DNA of 64,000 nucleotides, taken from the NCBI GenBank assembly GCA_030867875.1, contig JAOWCC010001606.1:1-64000 (forward strand), written 5' to 3'. Positions 1-9,989 of this stretch are shown here, one piece after another. Positions within the stretch are counted from its first letter, which is position 1. Every line of letters begins with the position of its first letter. Under the pieces are notes generated by a model. It saw only the letters and a program-made list of their open reading frames with translations, ran no database searches and had not been told where the DNA came from. A program made the translations under genes and the position numbers. Origin of the DNA: Actinernus sp. WN-2022. Its lineage: Eukaryota > Cnidaria > Anthozoa > Actiniaria > Actinernidae.

Positions 1-556
1 CATGTGAAAGAGCATGTTGACATTAGTGAACTTGTGAAAGTTGAGTGCTGTAGCTTATAAGCAATGAAGTTACATCCAGTTGAATTTAGAGAGATTTGTA
101 TGAGAAAAACAACGGAGGCCTTTATAGCCTCGCTTTCATATTTTTCTGCATTACAAAGCTTATAGCTCAACAGCATTTTTCCACATTGCTCTAAAACTCA
201 AAACAATTACTAGTTATAATGTGATCTTTCATGTGGTAGCATTGGTTTCCCCCTACAGATTTATCTTCCAAATTATGCAAATTAGAAGGTGGCCGGAGGC
301 GGGCCATTATGAAAGTCGTGTATGTGATTGTAAACTCTCGTCATTTAGCACAGAAAATATTTTCTGATGAATAGGGATCGGGTTCTCATGTAAGAAAGAT
401 GGCTCTTGGACAAACTGATTTGTTGCTAAAGCCTCAGTAGGTTGGATAGTCTCGGATTGTCTCCTTTTCTGTATTCTTGATTATTTTTTTTAAGTTTGAA
501 AGTCGGATCACAGCTTTATTATATCCGCTTTCAACTCGCCATTTTTAACTTCTAGG
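1..556. other. no gene recognised
   Basis: No open frame with recognisable domains or splice-consistent exons was seen. The right end (about 480-590) on the minus strand holds the out-of-frame continuation of the coiled-coil tail of the broken ORF at 557-1571. Confidence 0.4.
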
Positions 557-1571
557 TCAATAATACGTGATGACAGCATCTTGATTATTATCTTGCTGCA
601 CTAATTTGTCTTCCAAATGACTGAGTTTCGTTTCTTGATTCGTGTTTTGATGTGACGAGAGTAAGAATTCATTACGCATATCAGTTAGGTCAGCCTCCAT
701 GTTACAAATCAAGGTCATTAAATCAGCGAGAGAGTTCTTATTGCGGGTTAACAATCCTCGTGAAGAATCTAAAGAATTCCGTCTCTTCCGGTTTGAATTT
801 GACTCATGTGTATGTGTTGCTTTTGGAGTTTCAAGGATATGTTGATCCAAAACTACAGGCTCTTGGGGTTTTTCATTGACTTGTGAACTTGCAGGCTCTG
901 TAACTTGTTTTGTTTTCTTAGTATAACATAAAGTGTTGAACATGTTCTCAAGCATGTCGCGCGTGACCTCTGTTTCTTCATTCATTAAGTTCTCTACTTT
1001 CATCTGTAATCTGGGAAACTCAATCTTTGCCCATGCCTTGGCACATAACTATTCCTGTTGTTAAGTAGACGTGGATGGTTATAAGTAAAATCCTTCGACA
1101 GCTTGTACCGTTTCCGCTAGCTAATAGGTCAATATCCTCGCTGGAACGAAATAACTTGATCTCAATACTCTCTGACTGTGTCTCTGCCTCATTTAAGTGG
1201 TCGATCCAACTTACGGTAAATTTAAATCTCTGACAGTTTTTAAGAGACTCATAATATTGGTCTTGAAGTGCCTTCACCCAAAATAAGATGTTCTCCTCGG
1301 ATGTTTTAAATGCAGCACAGCGAGCCGATGGCTTATAGATTCCAATATCTATTTCTTCGAATTTTAGCTTTCCGGATCCTGGCCCCTTCACTGGCTTCAG
1401 GTCGTCGTACGTGTCGTATATAAAATCACTGACCATCTGGGTAAAAGACGCGGTCCTTCGGCTCCGACAATAGCGCCAGTTGAAATACCTGAGCCTGTTG
1501 GAAGGCTTTCGCACGAGTGAAGTTAAAAAGTAAAACATTAAACTGCTTAAATTTGAGAGTTGGGACTCCAA
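557..1571 (-). pseudogene. Frameshifted repeat-family ORF of unknown function with coiled-coil tail
   Basis: Two minus-strand frames lie end to end: 1571-1020 (183 codons) and 1003-557 (148 codons). The first ends ..TTGIVMCQGMGKD-stop. In the neighbouring frame the DNA at the break reads KIEFPRLQMKVENLMNEE and continues straight into the second frame, so a one-base shift near 1018-1025 split one gene. A second shift near 590 separates the stop at 557 from a further heptad-like stretch (IIDLEVKNGELKADIIKL). The first half is a compact domain with a CRRI..ITIHVYLTTG core. The tail is polar and probably coiled coil. I do not recognise a catalytic motif. From memory, ORFs with a TTG-x-V-QG core followed by W/EFP are common in cnidarian assemblies, which fits a multicopy or transposon-associated gene. 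Flanking DNA is repeated at 2899-3185. Confidence 0.55.
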
Positions 1572-1760
1572 ATTAGAGAGAAAGTTCCTCGCGGGTCCTC
1601 CACCATCTTGATTTACTGTATTAAATTATGTAAATAAATTAACCTGGCGATTGTTGCGTGACCAGCACAGTGCAATCTGATTGGTGTGAACTTGAACTTT
1701 AACTTTAACGCATGCGCAGAAATTTTGTTGCACTAAACAAAAAAAAAAATTAAAACAAGA
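1468..1760 (+). repeat. Direct repeat A, copy 1 (overlaps 5' end of the broken ORF)
   Basis: This stretch, from GCGCCAGTTGAAATA through TGTAAATAAATTAACCTGGC to an A-rich tract, recurs in the same orientation at about 2908-3190 with small differences. It covers the start of the minus-strand ORF and its upstream DNA, so copy 2 is probably an orphan promoter or 5' end of the same element. Confidence 0.75.
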
Positions 1761-2898
1761 GCCCATCTGGGCTTTTACTCGGGCCACATGAGATTAAAGA
1801 TGAAATACACTTTCATTTGAAATCCCTTAGTAATGACCAAAGGGAAGAATTATTAGCTGAATTTAGCAGTCTTTAGGAGTGACCGGTAGCGCGGTGACTT
1901 TCCCCAAGCATACTGATGTAATTCAATATTTTCGGTTTTTCTCGTATGTTGACCTTTTAATTTAAACACTACTTATTCATGTAACAAACGTTTACAATTT
2001 AGTCTGCTGTTCTGTTATACTGCAGGTTCCGAGTACTAATAGATGATTGTCTCAAATGTATGTTTATATTTGTACCATATTATAAGTGTATCATGTCCAA
2101 CCTGTGATGGAGCTAGCTATGTCAATTTGTGTGCCTCGATCTATGTAACTTTATCTGCTGTTCTTGCTATAGCGATACTTACTGTTTGTAAACACGACGT
2201 CATTTATATATTTGCATATATAAAGTGGTTGGCAAAAACAACCGCGTGTTTGTATGACGATTGGGGACTCACAAAATACGGCTAAAGTCTCAATTCTGCT
2301 TCCAAATCCAAACATGGTTATCAAGCTCAATGAAGGATTCTTCAGTTTTCCCCATATTAACAGACATGTAACAGTATCTTAATCCAGTATAGAGACTCTC
2401 TAGCTACATGTAGGTTATTCTGTCGTCAAATTAACATGACCGAAACTGTCAACAGTTTTGCCTAACGTTACGGCCGGGAATAGATTTCTGACAATGACTC
2501 ATCGATCGATACACCTAATTGTCTCGTAATGACAATAATTCACTCTGTGATTAAGATTCTTGTAAGTAGGTATACTTTTGCTATTACTGGAAGCTTCACA
2601 CTCTACATTTCTGGACACATTACCTGCAGCAATCTTATAGTCAGCATAATGACCAAACACTGAAACATTCCCTTGGATCCACAATAAAAGACCAAAGTAG
2701 ATCTTTAATTTAAGCTTACGTTTACCTTGAGTGAGTCGAGAGTTGAACATATATATGCATATTTTCTTGGCTCATCAGAAATTAATCTGTGCTGAGGCCT
2801 GAGGGTGTATTCTGGCTTCGTGTATATATCGCCAATCAGAGGACCAAGATAGTGAGCTTTGCCGAGTGTTATGACGTGAGAAATTTTCGCAAGTTCCA

Positions 2899-3190
2899 AA
2901 TTTAAAACAAGAGCGCCAGTTGAAATATCCTGAGCCTGTTGGAAAGCTTTCGCACGAGTGAAGTTAAATAAAACATTAAAGTGCTTACATTTGAGAGATC
3001 GGACTCCAAATTAGAGAGAAATTTGCTCGCGGGTCGACCATTTTGATTTACTGTCAGTTAAATTATGTAAATAAATTAACCTGGCGAGTGTTACGTGACC
3101 AACACAGTGCGATCTGATTGGTGGTGAACTTGAAATTTAATACATGGGTCAAAAGTCACATTTTGCTGCACCCAACAAAAAAAATTATAA
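2899..3190 (+). repeat. Direct repeat A, copy 2
   Basis: Diverged copy of 1468-1760 without the downstream ORF. It ends in an A-rich tract like copy 1. It is followed at 3185-3270 by a two-copy short repeat containing AAGACTCGGTGCTGCCACAG. Confidence 0.75.
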
Positions 3191-3289
3191 CCGCTTGCAT
3201 TTTAAGACTCGGTGCTGCCACAGACAGCCCGAGTAATAACGGCTTGCAGATTAAGACTCGGTGCTGCCACAGTAATTATTGGCTTCTTC

Positions 3290-3960
3290 AGTATTTGCGT
3301 GTATGCTGCCATTGACTGAATGTCGAAGTATTCCGACATTTGCAGAGCCAGTAATGTCCCATTTCATTTTCATAACTTCAGCTAACAGAGGCAAATATTT
3401 GCTTTATTTACCCATCGGAAGAGATATGTGTTTCTACTCTAATTAAATGTTTGTCCACAGGAAGCTCAATCACATAGTAGGTCACTATAATTACACTTCA
3501 GACCGAAATGTCAACTAGACTGGCTAATACAAAACAATGCACACTTGAGGCAAAAATCAGTGAAGTCTAAAAATTATTGAACTAACGTATTTGTCTCTTG
3601 ACATGACACTTAAACTCTAAAAAGGTCATGCTTTCCCGATCCCATAACTAAGATATGTTGTCAATGGATCGTTTGTGTACGAATCTCGACTTGCCACGAG
3701 AGTGAAATTTACTCATAACCTACGCCTCGTTTCACTTGTGATATACTCAGTTGTGTACTACATCATACTATCATAGACTGACCCATTTCTTCTTTAAAGC
3801 GGCCATAACTGCACTGTGCCTGATATACATATGAATATAAGGCCTACTCCTGGTCCTAAAGTCGCTTAAAGTCGCCTTAAATTGCATTAAGTTGCAGTTT
3901 AAGTTTCCAAAGTCGTCTTAGAGTTGCTGACAGGCATAATCTACTAAAAGCTTATATTTG
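3290..3960. other. intergenic, nothing recognised
   Basis: No coding potential, palindrome or repeat was noticed, apart from a run of short AAGTCGCxTTAA-like repeats near 3860-3915. Confidence 0.3.
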
Positions 3961-4244
3961 CTAGCCTCCTCCGCAGGCATCTCTAATTAAGAACATTCAG
4001 AACAAGAAAAAGGAACCGACCGGGTTTCCTGTGTCAAGCGCGAAGCGCCGAGAGCGGTCAGTCTCTTCCGCCTCCGCCTCCCTCGCCACAGGAAACCCAA
4101 TTCCGTTTTTTATTCTTCTCCGGTATAAATAGAGATGTCATGCAAATATATAGCCTCCTCCGCAGGCAACTGCAGTGTGCAGCAGCTGATATTTTGAGTG
4201 CTATAACCCTTTATTAGGGTTCATGAGCACTTAAAACCGGCTTG

Positions 4245-4320
4245 GTATATAACGTGTTACAAGATACAATGATACGGACATACCAAGATACGGTGATACG
4301 GTGATACATTGATACGAAGA
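4245..4320 (+). repeat. Short GATACGGT-type tandem repeat
   Basis: GATACAATGATACGG, GATACGGTGATACGGTGATA and GATACATTGATACGAAGAT follow one another as a degenerate 8-10 bp tandem repeat. Confidence 0.7.
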
Positions 4321-4392
4321 TCTCAAATTTCCTTTAAAATTAAAAAAATTTTGGGGGGGGGGGATACTTTCCCACAGAAATGTAGTTTTGGC

Positions 4393-4460
4393 TAGCCTGA
4401 ATTTCAGCCGTCTCCTCCTCCGAACCGGTTCGGAGGAGGAGACGGCTGAAATTCAAGCTA
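4393..4460. repeat. Near-perfect palindrome without spacer
   Basis: Positions 4398-4455 form a 58-bp perfect palindrome centred on AACC|GGTT (4426/4427). Arms carry CTCCTCCTCCG and its complement, and pairing extends to 4393-4460 with one mismatch. An 11-base G run lies just upstream (4353-4363). No flanking target duplication is obvious. Confidence 0.9.
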
Positions 4461-4564
4461 AGTTTTGGCAGCAATTTTTCACATACCAAAAACTTTTTTG
4501 TAAAAGGAGGTAAAAAGTTCTGTTTGAATGACAGCAGGTCAATTAACACATGCCATGTGCTCAC

Positions 4565-5760
4565 AAGCTAGCATAAATTCATTTCATGTTTATTGAGAAA
4601 CGTTTTTCCAGCCCCGATCCATGGGTTGCTGGCCTTATGTATATGTCTTCCAAAAAGCAAGCAGGGCTAAATGCTCCAGCAGGGCTAAGCTCCAGCAGGA
4701 TGCCCTTAGCTTGGAAAGAAGCAAAACAAGGCCAAACAATTGCATACTACGAGCCTCGCAAAACCCGACAAGTTCAGACAGAGTGCCGAGTGGTCCACAT
4801 CTGAACATAAAGAAGAATTGATAGGAACCAGCCGAGAGAATATTTGTTTCCAAGAAAGCTTAGATGCAAACATATTAAAACTCTGAATCGCTTGAAACCA
4901 ACACCACGATCTCGCTATTTGCCGTGCTGTTTCAGGACCTTTCAGACTCCTGCAAATCGCTGTCACTGGCATTTAAGGCCTTTGATTTCTGTGCCCTTCC
5001 TTTGTCATTTATAGGTGTTCGCTTTGGCTTTTTCCCTCAAGGACCTTTCGTCTTTTCCATTTTCCAAGTCATAAGAAAACTAGAACCGGCTAAAATATTC
5101 TCGATGCGGCGCGTAGCTTTGATCGGAAATCAACATAACATTTTCGGGAAATCTTGGGCTATTTTCTACGCTTTCGATTTTCAACCAAAATAGAGCTTTT
5201 AAAAAGCTCTAACTCAAGAAGAATTGATTCGATTTGTCTGAATTTTTTACACAATGTCAATTGATATCTCTGCTGCAAACCAAATTTGTTGGGGAATTGG
5301 GAAATTTTAAAAAGAGAGCTCTTGACGGTGTTTCCCGCATATCTACCCTTATATCTAGTCCCTTTCACCGAAAGCATGATAACCAAATCGAATTTTGATA
5401 TTCTCCTGCACGGTTTTGTAATATGATTCCTCCGAAATGCGACAAAGCAACCATAAAATATTTTTGGAGTTGGAGCTTCTGAAAGCCATCTTACTAGATC
5501 GGAGAAACGGGATCGCGGAAAATTTTCAAAATCCCCCCCCCCCCCCCCCCCCAAAAAAAAACAAAAACGAGCAAGCCGAATAATCGAGCGAGCCAATTAC
5601 AATATCACCCAGAAAAAAAATCAAGCAATGGGGCGAAACTTTAAACAAATCGTGCAAGGTTCTGATGCCAGAAAAAGTTCTTGCAGCAACTGAGAAGTCG
5701 TAAAAAAATTTCGAGCAAAAAAAACCGGGCCCCCTCTCCATCAATTTTGAAATGGTCCGT
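4565..5760. other. Non-coding stretch bounded by poly-G and poly-C tracts
   Basis: Several frames are open on both strands but none shows a domain, and overlapping opposite frames suggest chance. A 20-base C run sits at 5533-5552 followed by an A run. Possibly an old element, but ends were not defined. Confidence 0.3.
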
Positions 5761-6530
5761 CCCTAAATCTAGTTGCCAATGAGAATAAAGATTTCAGCGT
5801 TAATTTCGTATTTGTGTTGCAAAAACCTTTCTTCAACAAGGACAATAAAGTGGTTCAATGTTAAATGCGTAACTGGGTTCAAAAGTTAAAATTAATTAAC
5901 AAAATAGTCAGACAAAGCAGTCATGCTGAAACATAATACCGTTAAATTGACAGAATTTTCAATTTGAATTTTCACCTTTGGATCTAAATATTTTTCAATC
6001 TGTGACACAAACACATGCCAAAAATATTCCTGGTAGTTCCCATACTGGTATTCACACACTATAAACAGGTTTTGTATGACTGGTAAAGGTTTAGCAACTC
6101 AATATATAAAATTAATAAGAATTACAAACATGGCTCACAATAAATGACCAATGTTTTAATAAGCAATTCATTTTCTTCTGAATATGTACATGTATTTCAC
6201 ATAATCATTCACTTCAAAGTAAATGACAATGGTCATTAACAATGGTTGAATGAATTGTTGGTTGGTAAGGACCTCACAGAATATATTTATACATAGCCTA
6301 GCCTAGCCCCCTTTTGTTATGTTCTATGGCCGGTAAATATTCAAGGCAGCTGCCCCTTTTAAACAAGTACTTTGTTTTAGAAAATAATTAAATAAGCTTA
6401 ATAAAGTAACGTATTAAACTCAACTGTACATTATTCAATTCGACGTTTCCATACAAACTATAGACGTTTCCATACAATATAGTTTCAGGCCTTCAAAATC
6501 TGCATGACCACTGACTGATTTATTAAATTA
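5760..6530. other. AT-rich intergenic DNA, nothing recognised
   Basis: No exon-like or repeat structure noticed, apart from a short direct repeat of GACGTTTCCATACAA near 6440-6480. Confidence 0.3.
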
Positions 6531-6531
6531 T

Positions 6532-6656
6532 TTTGTTTTCCCAATTCAGGTCACATGATTTTTATCTTGAGTAGTTTTCTTGTTTTTCTGTATCCCAAGA
6601 GGAAATGTACGCATTCCCCTGGAGAGCTGTCACATGACCTGAATTGGGACAACAAA
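6532..6656. mobile_element. Short MITE with TIRs
   Basis: CCCAATTCAGGTCACATGA at 6540 is matched by TCACATGACCTGAATTGGG ending near 6649. The homology extends outward imperfectly (TTTGTT..). About 125 bp, with no coding. Superfamily not assignable. Confidence 0.75.
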
Positions 6657-7255
6657 TGACAATGTACAGGCTAATAAATTGGTCTATTAATAAGCTTGTT
6701 GGATTGTTTGCTTTGATATTTACATTGCATAAAGTATTTTATGTACAAATGTTTAGTACTCACAAATCATTCTGCCTTCTGGTTACGTCACGAGTTATAA
6801 TTAACAATGATTCGGCGAAGTCGATATTGGTGAATATTCCCCGAGACGAATATCAACTGAGCGTGAGGCGAATAATTCTTTTAGTATATACAACACGGGA
6901 ACCTGCTTTTGGGAACTGCATTTTGTTGAATTTCTACAATTTCCGCATCGGAATCAATCGCGAAACGTGAATTTACGCCTTCCATTTTGTTTCAAAATTA
7001 TCCCGAGTTTGGTAAGGTGGCTATTGCTCATTAGTATAAACCAACTAGTGGACTATTACAAATCCTACATTCTGATTGGCTACGCTACTATATGTCTATT
7101 TGTGATAGCCCATGGTAGAGAAAAACCGCACGCATTTTCACGAAATAATAACATTTTTTCAACTTCAACTTCGATTTGTTTCTTTCTATTATTTTCTACT
7201 GTCCGACTAATTAGTTTATACTAAAACAATTAGAACTCTCGCCCTCATGGGCTAC

Positions 7256-8168
7256 GTACTGTTTAAAACACGAACAGCAGTGTTTTATCAAGTTTAAAAA
7301 TTCGAGGGCGAAGCCCGAGAATTTTTAGACTTGATAAAACACGTGCTGTGAGTGTTTTAAACGGCTTCAAAAACGCTTCAAGAATGCAATGAAAGAAAGA
7401 CGCACATCTCAAGGGAATGGTTACTTAATGAACCATTGAACCTTTGTATTCACAACGCCATGCAAAATATTCGAGTAATCACCGCCTGCAATTACGAACA
7501 TCTCAAGGGAATGACATGAAAAAATTACCATACTATGTTTTTGAAGCGGCGTTTCGCAATGAACGATTTGGTGTCGTGGTTTACCTCGATAAAGTTCAAG
7601 ACTTGGAAAGCGATGTCGGACTGACATGACGGCAGACTCTAAATTTTTGACTCCGGCACAAACTATGTAAGTTTAATGTACGTTTTTATTATTTTACGGC
7701 TTAGAGTTTGGTTTAATAAAACAGTGGCTCGGTAAACAAGTAATGCGGGTAGTTGGATAACTTCATTTTAAAAATATTATCTGTGTATCTCGGTAGTCTG
7801 CTGATATTAGTAAATTTAGTGCAAAATTTATTATCTAGGTACCTTATGTTCCGTGTACTTTTTGTTACCTTTGGGTCTTTATCAGTGAATTCTTAATTAG
7901 GATGAAACTTTATATAAAATTTCATGTTCATTGGTATTCTTTATATAAAACGTTCATCCTAATTAGCAATTCAATGAGAAAGCTGAAACATCAATAGAAA
8001 TTCCATTGTCTCAATCATTAACCCCGTTTCCCCCTGGGACAGAATTCAAATCCCTCCGCGGGCCCTTTTAGTATGATGAGATTTATCAGGTATAAAGGAG
8101 CATGCACGTGACTGATTTGCTTCATCTGATTGGACAAAATGCTCATTAATTATTCATGAGTTTTTGAA
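7256..8168 (+). mobile_element. 0.9-kb non-autonomous element X, copy 1
   Basis: Runs from GTACTGTTTAAAACACG to CATGAGTTTTTGAA and is the reverse complement of 58419-59355. The boundaries are set by loss of similarity in both copies and by an empty site at copy 2. No terminal inverted repeat and no clear target duplication is seen. One end holds a long hairpin (about 7260-7375: GTGTTTTATCAAG.. pairing with CTTGATAAAACAC). An internal inverted repeat contains TAATTAGGATGAAAC. No transposase is encoded. Confidence 0.8.
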
Positions 8169-8869
8169 GAGTAATTAAATAGCCCATTCGGCTGCGCCTC
8201 ATGGGCTATTGACTCGTAGCCCATTCGGGCTGCGGGTCTAATTGTTAATTATTCCGAGATAGCGAGCCAATCAAATTACATGATCTACGTAGGTTTCCGT
8301 GTTGTATATACTAATAAATATTATATCTTCACAATAACTGAGTTCAGCTTGCTTCTTCGACGTTGTGGTTATTGTTTTGTTCACTTCTTAGTGCATGTCC
8401 TCACTCTCATTCATTATCAAGAAGCCTTTTTGATTGGCTACATGACTTACGCGCCATCTTGGATTTTTCAAGGCGCAAAGAAACCCCTGGGTACGACTTG
8501 TTCCCAGGGTCTTGTCGGCTTGGGCTTCATAAAAGATGCTAGCTGCAAAATGTTTTGTACTATATAAAATATACCATGTCATAGATCAGGTAAGTGCGAA
8601 CGGCAGAAACAGTTCACACGTTTTCTACTTAGTTTAGGGTTCGTTGTGTTTTTGCGAATAGACGTATCTTCGCGCCAAAATCCGGCGTGGGAAAACTCGC
8701 AGGATGTTGCAAGTAGATGGGGCCTGGGGCAAAGTTATTTTGAGCGACATGCCGGGAAAGGAAAAAGAAAATGGGCCATTCCATTTAAAAACTGCTCTCC
8801 CCCAATTCAGGGGTGTGTCAGGAGCCCATTACTCCTGGGTGTGTGCAACACACTTGCCTATTGAAGGGA

Positions 8870-8893
8870 GGGGGGGGGGGGGGGGGGGGGGGG
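8870..8893 (+). repeat. Poly-G tract (24 bases)
   Basis: Uninterrupted G run. Similar tracts occur at 4353-4363, 5533-5552 (C), 9045-9063, 10560-10574 and 61586-61605 (C). Confidence 0.9.
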
Positions 8894-9044
8894 CAGCCGG
8901 TTAAAAAACACGAAATGAAAGGGGGTTCGGCAATATCCGGAGGACCTTCCATGCTCTTTTCCAAGGGGGACTAAATATGACAGTATCCAAGAGGGTATTC
9001 CTACCAATCTATCACAGGGGCCCCAGAAGTGAACCCCTCAATAA

Positions 9045-9063
9045 GGGGGGGGGGGGGGGGGGG
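9045..9063 (+). repeat. Poly-G tract (19 bases)
   Basis: Uninterrupted G run about 150 bp after the longer tract at 8870. Confidence 0.9.
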
Positions 9064-9264
9064 AGCGGATTTTAAATGGTAAGGCCCAATTCTTGTTTTA
9101 TTGACGAGGACGAGTATGAAAAGCTGCTTAGTTGAGGGCACATGTGTTACTAGTGTTGAAGACGAAGTTGGAGAGGATGCTATCCCGGCGTGGTTTCCCT
9201 AACGTTCAACATTAGGGAGGAGGTCAAAACAATGGTCCTGGCTAGGGACCCAATTTTAGGGGGT

Positions 9265-9520
9265 GGGGTATGAACCGCCACCACCAACCTTTTTGGATAG
9301 TGGGGTAGGGAGGTTGTACCCGAGATCCACCACCATTTGGGGGCTGGTGAGAGGGGGTTGTACCCGAGATCCACCACCATTTGGGGGCTGGTGAGAGAGG
9401 AGGTTGTACACGGAACCCACCACCTTTTTGGCTGGTGACTGAGGGGTTGTACCCGAGACCCACCACCTTTTTGGCTGGCCGGGGAGGGGTTGTACGCGAG
9501 ACACCCACCACCTCTGAGGA
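9265..9520 (-). repeat. 44-bp minisatellite upstream of DDX52
   Basis: About five and a half units, with TTGTAC at 9314, 9358, 9404, 9447 and 9490 (spacing 43-46). Each unit carries CCACCACC and TTGGCTGG. Because the unit is not a multiple of three and lacks stops on the minus strand, all three minus frames are open here. These are repeat artefacts, not genes. It ends about 380 bp before the DDX52 start codon. Confidence 0.85.
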
Positions 9521-9739
9521 CTGTTTTGACTGGCTGGCTGGCTAGAACGACGAACATATGTTATTAAACTACGACGACCGCTCAGATTTTAAAAGATCCA
9601 AGGATGGCAACGCTGAGGATGACGTGATTGGAATATGGTGGTAAATTTTGCAACTTTTTCTAGTTATTGTAAAAAAGCCGATTGTAAATTATTGTAATAT
9701 TTTTAAATTATGGCAACACTAACGTTATTTGGAACAAGC

Positions 9740-9775
9740 ATTATCCAAATAAAAGCGTTATATATGTATGTATGT
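9740..9775 (+). repeat. Possible retroelement tail with TATG microsatellite
   Basis: CCAAATAAAAGCG followed by TATATATGTATGTATGTA looks like a polyadenylation-type signal plus short tandem tail of an old retroelement. No coding part was identified upstream. Confidence 0.3.
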
Positions 9776-9819
9776 AATTAGTAAAAGCTTTTTTATTTGT
9801 CTCTCACTTTAACTGGGGT

Positions 9820-9911
9820 CGCTGTGGAATTGATAAACGCGCGAGGAATGAAAAACGACAGACTGCTGGTCAGCTCTGCTTGCAGACTCGGATTTCAAGA
9901 TGGCGGACGCG
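9820..9911 (+). promoter_or_regulatory. DDX52: DDX52 5' region and start-codon context
   Basis: The start codon at 9900 lies in TCAAGATGGCGGAC. AAGATGGCGG matches the known YY1 element that often overlaps start codons of housekeeping genes. The surrounding 80 bp is GC-richer than the flanks. No TATA box was seen at a convincing distance. The transcription start is unknown. Confidence 0.45.
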
Positions 9912-9989
9912 TATGAGTTATTTCGGCGTTTGAGAGCCGGGGCAAAATTTCAGAGAAAAACTTACAAAGAAGGTCTAGAAAAGTTCAAG
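9900..9989 (+). CDS. DDX52: DDX52 exon 1
   Basis: Thirty codons from ATG (MADAYELFRRLRAGAKFQRK..) to ..EKFK, followed by donor GTGAGT. Phase 0. LFRRLRAGAKF is the family signature at the N-terminus. Confidence 0.92.

Noticed and set aside
5159..5596. 145-codon minus-strand frame
   Set aside because: It ends in a poly-C derived glycine run and overlaps other random frames. No recognisable motif.
7256..8168. Classical Helitron
   Set aside because: There is a hairpin near one end, but the required TC start and CTRR end are not present at the empirically defined boundaries.
9180..9557. Three overlapping minus-strand open frames of 82-125 codons
   Set aside because: They are products of the 44-bp stop-free minisatellite and have no independent support.
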